NCBI GenBank assembly: GCA_964019425.1
Contig: OZ025856.1
Coordinates: 248,001-312,000 of the forward strand
Reading direction: 5' to 3'
DNA length: 64,000 bases
Source of the DNA: Flectonema sp. DT1601
Lineage: Eukaryota; Euglenozoa; Diplonemea; Diplonemida; Diplonemidae
The stretch's first letter is position 1. Every line of letters begins with the position of its first letter. This document shows, piece after piece, positions 57,138 to 64,000 of this stretch. The notes below the pieces were generated by a model. The model did no database searches. It was not told the origin of the DNA and saw nothing but the letters and a program-made list of their open reading frames with translations. The position numbers and the translations under genes were made by a program.

Positions 57138-58964
57138 TTACGCCGTTGTAAAATTATTGGCGATCGGCTGAGACTGGAAAGCAAATTTTTGGGCTTCCAG
57201 AGCAGCAAACGGATTATACTGTTGTCCGATAGGAATAAAAGGATTTCCAATAGTCTGAGCTCCTCTGTTGTGGACCAAGTGATCGACTCCAACATACGGC
57301 GAGAATTGAGCATTCAACGATACTGAAGGTGTCGACATACAACTGCTATTAATTGATGGACTCGGTTGCATACGAAGCATATCTGGACTGTAATGTGAAG
57401 AATTAGACAACGGTGGTGATGACTCGTACCCTCTTTGAATATGAATATTCTGGACCTGTCCTAAATTGTGTCCAACCACATTAACACCCTGATGTTGATT
57501 GTGAATGTGAGCAACTCTATTTTGAGGGATCAGTTGATTAGTAAATTGAGTAGCCACTTGATCCTGTTGATGTCCAGGGAGTGGAAAGTTTTGCATCATC
57601 ACCTGCTGTTGTGGGTGTTGCTGATGGCTCTGCATGACACCAACATCCTGTCTTTGTAAGATAACTCTCTGTTGCATGTATCTCTGGTGTTCCGGAGAAC
57701 TGTGATGGCTGGTTGGACTCGCCTGACTACCAGCAGCATTGTGGTTTTTGTATCTTCCATTTTGCTTGTTAGCCTTTGGCTTGGATGCTTGCATCTCAAT
57801 GTTCTTCTTCTTCTCGAATGATAGTCTTTGTTCTTCAACTTCTTTTTCAGTCATTTGACTTGGTAGTTTAACAGTTGAGTCGTTGGTGACGAAGAACATG
57901 TCTGGCTGCTTTCTCAACAGTTGTTTTAAAGAATGGTTTGACGGAAGAACAGCGCAGTACTGTTCAGCGAGTTCCTTATCATCTTCACGAAGACGCTTCA
58001 TGAGATTCTTCATCAGAAGTGGTTCTGGTTCGATGATTCTGTTGACCTGTTTGTAAACAATTTCCCACATTCCTTTCCTCCAGTCTGCTGTTTGGGTGTC
58101 TCTCTGAAGGAGGACCTCATCGGTGATGTCACCAAAAGCTAAACGACCTTCATGAGCACTGCAATGGATAAGATTATTCTTCTCAATCTCCTCATCTGAG
58201 TAGTGTCTGATCTTAAATTTAGCAAATCTCTGCAAAGCGATGAAATCATGGAATGATCCTCCGTGTCCATTGTCAACAACAGCTCCGTATTCCTCACTTC
58301 CTCTATCTTTAGTCATCTTCTGGACTGTGACCACAGGAATACTTCCATGGAACTTGTTTGTCTTTGCCTCAGTCAAACAGAGCTCAATCAAGTTCACGAG
58401 TCTCTTCTCTTTGTAGTACAATTCCTTTTCCTCTTCAGATTCTGGAACAGGAGGGTCTTTGCTTGAGAGGTCAGAAGGGCTTTCACTCTTCCACTGAATG
58501 TTGAACATTTGTTGCTGAAGAGCATGTTTCTGAGTAAGATCAATAATTGTTTGCTGTTCCTGAATGAACTTATTGAGGAACTCCTGTTGTTGTTTTGTTT
58601 GAATGAGTTGCTGTTCAATGTCAGTATGAGTGGCGGCATCCATTTCATTTGTCTCCTCATGTTTGAGAGTGGCCTCCAACAACCCAGATAAACGAGCACG
58701 AGTCAATGCGAAGTGTGGAGTTTGACTAACTTCGAATGGAGCTCTAGCGTTTGGAGTGTACCCTTCTAATCTTGCGTGCGGGGTTGGAAGTGTTTTTACC
58801 GACATCGGTGAAAAGTCTCCAAATTCCGGAGATGAAGTCACTGGACAGTTCGCAGGGATACAAATATCTGGAACATTCAACACATTACTTCTCTGAATTC
58901 TTCTGTTTCTTCCTCCGGCAGCTGTGCTGATACTTCCTCTCTTTGTGGATCTAGTGCCTGACAT
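57138..58964 (-). CDS. Putative RNA regulator with two winged-helix/LOTUS-like domains, Gln-rich tail (paralogue 2)
   Basis: 608 residues from MSGTRSTKRGSIST. It has the same motif order as the protein at 47913-49784: RSNVLNVPDI, FSPMSVKTLPTP, KEKRLVNLIELCL, GSIPVVTVQ, HGGSFHDFIALQRFAKFKI, LPSNHSLKQLLRKQPDMFFV, VKLPSQM, a Gln/His-rich region (for example QSHQQHPQQQVMMQ), SCMSTPSVSLNAQFSPY, PFIPIGQQYNPF and LEAQK. Conservation of the short motifs outside the domains suggests fixed binding partners. Both copies being on one strand with only repeats between them points to segmental duplication. Codons are somewhat more C/G-ending than in paralogue 1, perhaps reflecting higher expression. A function in mRNA control is inferred from fold and composition only. 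Confidence 0.75.
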   Translation of the reverse strand: MSGTRSTKRGSISTAAGGRNRRIQRSNVLNVPDICIPANCPVTSSPEFGDFSPMSVKTLPTPHARLEGYTPNARAPFEVSQTPHFALTRARLSGLLEATLKHEETNEMDAATHTDIEQQLIQTKQQQEFLNKFIQEQQTIIDLTQKHALQQQMFNIQWKSESPSDLSSKDPPVPESEEEKELYYKEKRLVNLIELCLTEAKTNKFHGSIPVVTVQKMTKDRGSEEYGAVVDNGHGGSFHDFIALQRFAKFKIRHYSDEEIEKNNLIHCSAHEGRLAFGDITDEVLLQRDTQTADWRKGMWEIVYKQVNRIIEPEPLLMKNLMKRLREDDKELAEQYCAVLPSNHSLKQLLRKQPDMFFVTNDSTVKLPSQMTEKEVEEQRLSFEKKKNIEMQASKPKANKQNGRYKNHNAAGSQASPTSHHSSPEHQRYMQQRVILQRQDVGVMQSHQQHPQQQVMMQNFPLPGHQQDQVATQFTNQLIPQNRVAHIHNQHQGVNVVGHNLGQVQNIHIQRGYESSPPLSNSSHYSPDMLRMQPSPSINSSCMSTPSVSLNAQFSPYVGVDHLVHNRGAQTIGNPFIPIGQQYNPFAALEAQKFAFQSQPIANNFTTA

Positions 58965-59179
58965 AATTGTGACTTACTGTGTAGGGAATCTGTTGGGAGA
59001 AGGAAATGATCTTTATTATACCAGACAAGAAAGATTATAAAAAACTTTTAAGGCTACTCAATGAGTATCCACCAGGGAGCTGTACACCCCCCCCAACACT
59101 TTTTTTCGGGTAGTGTGTGAACAACTAAGGTATGCAATACGACTAGGAATGACTAACTAAATTGACCTGTTAGAAATTA

Positions 59180-59443
59180 CTAAATACCTGCCATGTTTAA
59201 TCCTTGAGTCCTCGTACTCTTTAACATGAAAGAAGTACTGTCGTGGATTTTAAAATGATCAGCTCCTCCAACTCCAACGTTACTCCACGATCCAGGAACT
59301 GATGGCATCTTAGGACTCGGAGTAGGTAAAACAATATTATGAAGTTGTCGTGGAGCTCCACCAGCTGTTCTCTTTATGTGAGACATTAAGTGCCACTCGA
59401 AGTCAACATCTCCCGTAAGCCCAAAATCCGTCAGGGACGACAT
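59180..59443 (-). CDS. Small protein of 87 residues, unknown function
   Basis: Begins MSSLTDFGLTGDVDFEWHL and includes NIVLPTPSPKMPSVPGSWSN, a Pro/Ser segment like the LPTP motif of the neighbouring paralogue. It ends MAGI-TAG. No domain recognised. The open frame, its start soon after a probable leader region and its place in line with the other minus-strand genes support it as real. The ending GCAGGTATTT could instead be an intron donor leading to a further exon that I did not find. Confidence 0.55.
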   Translation of the reverse strand: MSSLTDFGLTGDVDFEWHLMSHIKRTAGGAPRQLHNIVLPTPSPKMPSVPGSWSNVGVGGADHFKIHDSTSFMLKSTRTQGLNMAGI

Positions 59444-59835
59444 AGTAACAAAATTGTAATTTGAGTGTTTTGTTTTTGTGTAAATGCTGAATTTTATAAT
59501 AAAATAAAATAGAAAAAAAAGTCAAACGCTTTTTTTTCTCAAAAAAAAGAAGATGCTGCTACAACAATTACAGACAGGCCTTCCCATACCCCACGAGTTT
59601 TTTTTTTTTTTTTTTTTTTCTTCTATTTTTTTCTTTTTTTTTAATGGTGGGCATTTTGGCTCCAGTGAAGGGGCCTTTGCGAATCGTTGATTTCTAATAT
59701 AAAAAAAACAGAAACAGGAATAGACTGAAGGTTTCCCTCCATCATATATATATCAATACAAGTGTGTATACCATGAGGATATAACTTTATTATAAAATTG
59801 AAATAAATAAAAAAAAATATTAAGACAGAGGAATG
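59444..59835. other. Intergenic spacer
   Basis: T and A runs (about 59598-59620 and others) and an AT microsatellite near 59744. Nothing else supported. Confidence 0.6.
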
Positions 59836-60354
59836 CTAATCGAGCTTGGTCTGTGCCATTTTTAAGATAAGTTTGAAATGACTTTCCTCAACGTGAAAGA
59901 CAGAAAGCCTTGCTTGTTTAACAACTTTCATTTCGGATAGTTTCGGTTCATCTTTTACCATTTTTAGTGATACTTTTTTTTTCAGAGGTTTTACTGGAAC
60001 TATGTCCACAGCAACCCACTTGGTGTCTTCTGTGGTAGGATCTTGGTACCATTCTTTAGTAACTTCAGCAACACCAACGAACTCTTTATCAGAAACAGAA
60101 TGATAAAATAAAACTTGATCTCCAATTTTCATGTCCTTCATAACGTTTCTCGCTTGATAATTACGAACGCCATCCCAATAAGTTTCTTTTTCCTTCACAA
60201 AGTCATCCCAACAATAACAACCAGGTTCACTCTTCATTCCATAATATGAAATCTTTGACTTACTCTCCTTAGGCATTTTATTAAATTGTTTAGTAGCTAA
60301 GATCTGATTGATATTATGTGAATTGCGCAACTGAATAAAACGACTCCTAAACAT
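59836..60354 (-). CDS. THYN1: EVE-domain protein (THYN1/YTH-like fold)
   Basis: 172 residues. The EVE signatures are clear: YYGMKSEPGCYCWDDF, WDGVRNYQARNVMKDMKIGD, QVLFYHS, VGVAEVTKEWYQDPT, WVAVDIVPVKPLKKKVSL and ARLSVFHVEESHFKLILKM. EVE domains share the PUA/YTH fold and are thought to read modified bases in DNA or RNA; human THYN1 is the eukaryotic representative. The ~26 residues before MPKESKSK (MFRSRFIQLRNSHNINQIL...) are basic and lack acidic residues, like a mitochondrial presequence, so an organellar form is possible. Translation could also begin at the internal Met. An acceptor (AATATAG) lies about 8 nt before the first ATG. Confidence 0.92.
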   Translation of the reverse strand: MFRSRFIQLRNSHNINQILATKQFNKMPKESKSKISYYGMKSEPGCYCWDDFVKEKETYWDGVRNYQARNVMKDMKIGDQVLFYHSVSDKEFVGVAEVTKEWYQDPTTEDTKWVAVDIVPVKPLKKKVSLKMVKDEPKLSEMKVVKQARLSVFHVEESHFKLILKMAQTKLD

Positions 60355-60643
60355 CTTATTTTCTATATTTTAGGGTTAAGTAAAAAAAGAGTTAATTATG
60401 TGTGTGTGAAGAAGTGTTTGTCAGATGCTACAAAAATAACCATTGCGGTTGCTGAAAACGGGAAAAGAGGAAAAAAAAAAAAAAATCAAGCAAATAAAAG
60501 ATGACTCGAGAAACTGAAAAAAAAGAAAGTTCTATTATGTCTCTGTGTAACTAGACACACAAATAATTTAACAAAGTAACGAAACAAAAAAAAAAAAAAA
60601 CTAACGAACTCAGATGTGACTTTCGAAAAAACCCCCACGACAA
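60355..60643. other. Intergenic spacer
   Basis: Trans-splice acceptor region of the EVE gene and 3' UTR of the gene above; A runs at about 60471-60485 and 60584-60600. Confidence 0.6.
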
Positions 60644-62521
60644 CTATCTTCCTCCCATATCTCTTACATCGGAAGATGGTAAATAATTAACATGCAGGGG
60701 ATTGCTTGCAGTAGTTTGGAGTCCCGATACTGCAGGACCCTTTGGAGCGGCGCTGAATATTATTTTTCTCGCATAATCAGTATTCAATAGTCCTGCTTGT
60801 CCCAATGCTTCAGTTAGTTGAAATCTCTTGTCTCGAACAATCTGATCATCTGTGAATCCATTCTGTCGAGTTTGACCAACAAAAGCTTCATTAATAAGTT
60901 GTGGGTCTGTAACAGATGAGGAAGAACATGTCGGTTTTGAAACTCTGTTGGGATCTCTCTCAACGAGTGGAGCTACAGATGCAGCGATTGTGTTCAAAAC
61001 AGCTGCTCGCATTTGTTTTTCATGTTCTTCTTGGGCTTTAGCTGCTCGGATCTCGTGGAGTTTTTTTGTTAGCTCCTGTTCGCGGTATTCTACTCGTTCT
61101 TTGTTTTCTTTCATTAGAATTGAATGCTTTCGAATGTCTTCAACGGCAGCTGCGTCCCGTTCGAGTGCCGCTTTCTCTTCATCAGCAGCTCGCTGTTCCT
61201 TAAACTCTGCCAGCTTGCGAAGTCTGCTATTAAATTCTGACTCGCGTTTCCTATCCAACTCTTCCTGGGCTGCTGCCAACTCGGCGGACTCTGCCAGCTG
61301 TTGCTCGAGACTTGTTGCGTCACGATCACGTTTTTCATCTCTTAGTTTTTGTAGAAGTTTGTGACGTGCATCTTGTTGTCGCTCTCTCTCAGCATTCAAA
61401 ACAGCAGTTCGATTCTCACTGTCGATGAGTTCACTTCGTTGACGAACTGCTGATGTGAGCGCTGTTAGGATATTTCCAATATTCAAATCAAACTCATCGA
61501 TGAGTGCTCTCTTTCTAGTTTTTGAAAACATTCGCAGTTCATATGTCCAGAGTTGGTACTGAGCTGTCTTCAGATCCCATTCAGGGAATTCCATTTGAAT
61601 TTTATCAGTCAGACTGTCTCTTGTTTTATGACCAAAGACACGTTCAGAATTTATTATTTTAGAGAGTCGTTGCGATTCTGATGCTGTTGAGGTACCCGAC
61701 ATCGAGACTGTTGCTGTTTCACAACCAGAAAGACCACAATCACTATTCCCAGTTGGAGGTCGAGAAGCCTTACTAAGAACAGATCTATTGAGAGTATCAG
61801 AAAAACTCTGATTTTCAAAATGTTGATCCTGTTGTTGTAGTCTCGTACGAAGCTGTGATAATTGTTCTTCGATTTTTTGTTTAAATAGTTCGATGAGTGT
61901 CTCGTCAATGTGTTTGGCATACGACGAATCAACAGCCAACTTAATCTTCCCTGGAAGCAACTGTTCGATAGATGAAATGGATTGGAGTTTCGAAGAAATA
62001 TTATTACTCACCAAAATAGACCGAGATATATCCCGTACCTCAGTAGATTGCGTTAGTTCTTCTACTGCGAGATCTTCCATTGCAGAGTGGAGTTCTTGTC
62101 GATTTGTATAATGAATCCTCCGTACCGGCTTTGATATAACTTCAGAAACCTCTTGTAAGTCCATTTCATACTTTCTAGTTAAAATAAGAATATCCTTTTC
62201 TAAGTCTCGCCTTTGAGATGATAAATAGTTGTGTTCTTCTAACCATGCGTGTTTGTTTGATAATTTCTTCCGACTAGCCTTTCCAGCTTTTATATTAGAT
62301 TTCATTTTATTCAAAATTTCTTGTTGCTCAATCCCTCGTTCTTTGAATTTCATTAAGGCTAAAAGTCCTCCATTTCCGTCAGCATTTTTCATGTCTCTAC
62401 GAAATCTCATTATTTTATTTGCAGAACTATGCCTTCGTTGCTGAATAGCACTCATACTTCCTCCGTAAGTATAACCTGAAGAGGTTGAGGAGATAGCTGA
62501 GGCGCTGTGAGACTTGCGCAT
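60644..62521 (-). CDS. Coiled-coil protein, possibly ciliary/centrosomal (CCDC112/CCDC148-like)
   Basis: 625 residues. The N-terminus is Ser-rich (RKSHSASAISSTSSGYTYGG). Coiled coils follow at about 65-130 and, very charged, at about 345-500 (RERQQDARHKLLQKLRDEKR, ELTKKLHEIRAAKAQEEHEK). Between them lies WDLKTAQYQLWTYELRMFSK, a conserved-looking helical patch. After the rod come APLVERDPNRVSKPT and a C-terminal helical segment (QNGFTDDQIVRDKRFQLTEA). The layout (long charged rod followed by a DPxRV/L-x-x-PT motif) recalls the CCDC112/CCDC148 group of centrosome/cilium proteins, but this is a weak call. An acceptor AAACAG lies 15 nt before the ATG. Confidence 0.7.
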   Translation of the reverse strand: MRKSHSASAISSTSSGYTYGGSMSAIQQRRHSSANKIMRFRRDMKNADGNGGLLALMKFKERGIEQQEILNKMKSNIKAGKASRKKLSNKHAWLEEHNYLSSQRRDLEKDILILTRKYEMDLQEVSEVISKPVRRIHYTNRQELHSAMEDLAVEELTQSTEVRDISRSILVSNNISSKLQSISSIEQLLPGKIKLAVDSSYAKHIDETLIELFKQKIEEQLSQLRTRLQQQDQHFENQSFSDTLNRSVLSKASRPPTGNSDCGLSGCETATVSMSGTSTASESQRLSKIINSERVFGHKTRDSLTDKIQMEFPEWDLKTAQYQLWTYELRMFSKTRKRALIDEFDLNIGNILTALTSAVRQRSELIDSENRTAVLNAERERQQDARHKLLQKLRDEKRDRDATSLEQQLAESAELAAAQEELDRKRESEFNSRLRKLAEFKEQRAADEEKAALERDAAAVEDIRKHSILMKENKERVEYREQELTKKLHEIRAAKAQEEHEKQMRAAVLNTIAASVAPLVERDPNRVSKPTCSSSSVTDPQLINEAFVGQTRQNGFTDDQIVRDKRFQLTEALGQAGLLNTDYARKIIFSAAPKGPAVSGLQTTASNPLHVNYLPSSDVRDMGGR

Positions 62522-62759
62522 CTTTTACTCTCCACCTGTTTAAACTAATTGACTGAAAAAAAAAGGGAAACTTGGAATCCACGAAATAGACTTTCCTACC
62601 ATCCGACTTTAGTCTACTGTTTTTGAAAGAAATATTACTTTAAAATATGAAAGAAAAGAGGGAAAATCAAAAAATATTTTGTGTTTTTTTTTTTTTCATT
62701 GAAAGATGTGATCCAAAAACGGTTATCAGATACAATATGATACTCGCATCTCAATAATA
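62522..62759. other. Intergenic spacer
   Basis: Contains the acceptor of the coiled-coil gene (AAACAG) and 3' UTR of the Rsm22-like gene; nothing else seen. Confidence 0.6.
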
Positions 62760-64000
62760 TTACTTTATACTTAATGGTGAGACACCAAGTGACTTGAGAG
62801 CGTCTCCCATGTCTCTTCTCAAGTTTATAATTTCTTTTCTGATTGAGTCAGCTGTTGGTCCTTTTGGATCGTTACTTGCTGTTTCTAAAGCATCAGATTG
62901 TTTTTTGTACCAACTTGCTTGTTCTTCACCAAACTCATCAACTAAGTCATCACTCGATTGCTCTTTTTCAAACTCTTTCTCTCTCTCCTCAAGAGTAGCA
63001 GCACGAAGAGGGTTCAAGTCTTTCTTAACAGGAGCGAGTGTATTTGATGCATCACTCTGAATGAGTTCTCTACGAGTTTGGAAAACATCAGGTAAAAGAC
63101 CCCCCACTAAGGCATCACCTGCAACGTAACTGCGTATACTTCTGCCGTGAGAGTTGTTCTTGTCTACTGTAACCTCGTCAAGGCTTCCATGAGGAGTGCA
63201 TACTCTAAGGAATGAATCTCCTGCTTTAGATACTACTCTGTTCCATGACCAGGACATGTCTCGGTATTCTTTTAAGTAGTCAGCAGTTTCTTTGTGTAAA
63301 GCAGCGAGTTCTTCAGCACGTAGAGTCCTTTTGCTGTTGGATTGTTTGTGTAGGAAATTCATATCATTTTCAGGAACTTCCAAATATTTATTCTCATATT
63401 GGTTTATCTCATCATCAGATAATCGTTTTCGGTTGAGAAAATATCTCCACAAGTTGTCTTTGTCGTTTAATATTTCTTCTACACGCTGATCCTTAATACC
63501 TTCCTTCTCACTTATAATAGTTGATTTGTAATTACTAACAGTTCTCAGTGACTTTGCAGGAATAACATCACGTCTAGCCAGGACGCAGTAGCTGTATTTT
63601 TCATCTCCGACTTTAACTTCTTTTCCCTTGGAACCGAGAGCCCATATCTGTCCAGCAGACATCTGATGTAAACTATTAGAAGCACACACTCTAGACCTCG
63701 CATCTTGATGACCTTTTATTGAATGAGCTACTGGACAGCGGAGATCATGTTGACAAGGAGCCAGTACAGTCGGTTGAGATTCCCAAGGACCAATCTCAGA
63801 GTATTCGCTTAAAATTGTTTCACGTGCATCTTGAACTAACTTAAACCCAGTAGGTGTTCCTTGTTCAACAATAACTAAAATACCACTACAGTGTTGCCAC
63901 AGAGAACGAATTGCATCTTGACGAAGCTTTTCACTTTTTAATTCTGATAAAGTGTAGCTGCAAACAACTAAATCATTCTTGCTCGAGGCGTGTTCACCGT
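62760..64000 (-). CDS. RSM22: Rsm22/METTL17-like mitochondrial ribosome assembly methyltransferase family protein, 5' end outside window
   Basis: The frame is open from the window edge (first full codon at 63998) to TAA at 62760. It reads NDLVVCSYTLSELKSEKLRQ, a post-motif strand of the family, then SGILVIVEQGTPTGFKLV and APCQHDLRCPVAHS, the APCxHDxxCP cysteine motif of Rsm22/METTL17. RVCASNSLHQM and the strand KYSYCVLARRD follow. These proteins assist mitochondrial small-ribosomal-subunit assembly and carry an Fe-S cluster on such cysteines. Beyond the family core there are about 250 further residues, charged and helical (AATLEEREKEFEKEQSSDD), which are unusual for the family and may be a lineage-specific ribosome-binding extension. 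The N-terminus and SAM-binding part lie outside the window. Confidence 0.88.
   Translation of the reverse strand, partial: GEHASSKNDLVVCSYTLSELKSEKLRQDAIRSLWQHCSGILVIVEQGTPTGFKLVQDARETILSEYSEIGPWESQPTVLAPCQHDLRCPVAHSIKGHQDARSRVCASNSLHQMSAGQIWALGSKGKEVKVGDEKYSYCVLARRDVIPAKSLRTVSNYKSTIISEKEGIKDQRVEEILNDKDNLWRYFLNRKRLSDDEINQYENKYLEVPENDMNFLHKQSNSKRTLRAEELAALHKETADYLKEYRDMSWSWNRVVSKAGDSFLRVCTPHGSLDEVTVDKNNSHGRSIRSYVAGDALVGGLLPDVFQTRRELIQSDASNTLAPVKKDLNPLRAATLEEREKEFEKEQSSDDLVDEFGEEQASWYKKQSDALETASNDPKGPTADSIRKEIINLRRDMGDALKSLGVSPLSIK

Noticed and set aside
59649-59664. GGCATTTTGGCTCCAG resembles the dinoflagellate/Perkinsus spliced leader end
   Set aside because: It is on the strand opposite to the genes, imperfect, single, and other evidence (tubulin) points to Euglenozoa; chance similarity.

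Overview
The window looks like nuclear DNA from a euglenozoan flagellate, most likely a diplonemid or euglenid and not a kinetoplastid. The beta-tubulin is euglenozoan in character: it starts [20 protein letters not shown] and has an acidic tail ending in Tyr. Every confidently called host gene lies on the minus strand over about 61 kb, as in a euglenozoan polycistronic unit. Most starts have a nearby AG that could accept a spliced leader, and GT-AG cis-introns of 66-109 nt interrupt at least five genes. The code is standard, with TAA, TAG and TGA all used. The DNA is AT-rich with very many A/T homopolymers.

Layout. 1-2.7 kb: a large AGA microsatellite and unassigned DNA. 2.7-14.1 kb: a dense cluster holding a Cache/degenerate-cyclase membrane protein, two PPR-like proteins, two NYN-domain paralogues, a small basic protein and two coiled-coil/Ser-Pro proteins. 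14.1-16.8 kb: repeat-rich gap. 16.8-23.7 kb: a Ser/Pro-rich protein, a triple zinc-ribbon protein, a protein with SUMO-interaction-like motifs, and a class V aminotransferase-fold protein that lacks the catalytic lysine. 24.7-38.5 kb: a cytoskeletal stretch with a 2265-residue coiled-coil protein headed by a degenerate kinesin-like domain, beta-tubulin, a 1.4-kb terminal-inverted-repeat element carrying a zinc-knuckle ORF, and a shorter kinesin-like paralogue. 40-42.4 kb: a nuclear-looking basic protein and a 164-residue single-pass protein. 42.4-57 kb: two large repeat-rich gaps around one gene, with dispersed repeats, two composite tRNA-like elements and a broken LSU rRNA piece. 57-64 kb: the second member of a paralogous pair with possible winged-helix/LOTUS-like domains, a small protein, an EVE-domain protein, a coiled-coil protein and the 3' part of an Rsm22/METTL17-like gene that runs off the end.

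Recurring themes are mitochondrial expression (PPR proteins, Rsm22, possibly EVE), RNA metabolism (NYN, LOTUS-like, PPR) and microtubules (beta-tubulin, kinesin-like proteins, long coiled coils). In Euglenozoa neighbouring genes usually share transcription and not function, so adjacency is weak evidence here. Several proteins keep a fold but have lost catalytic residues (cyclase, PLP enzyme, one NYN, two kinesin-like). Family calls come from reading motifs by eye; no database search was possible.
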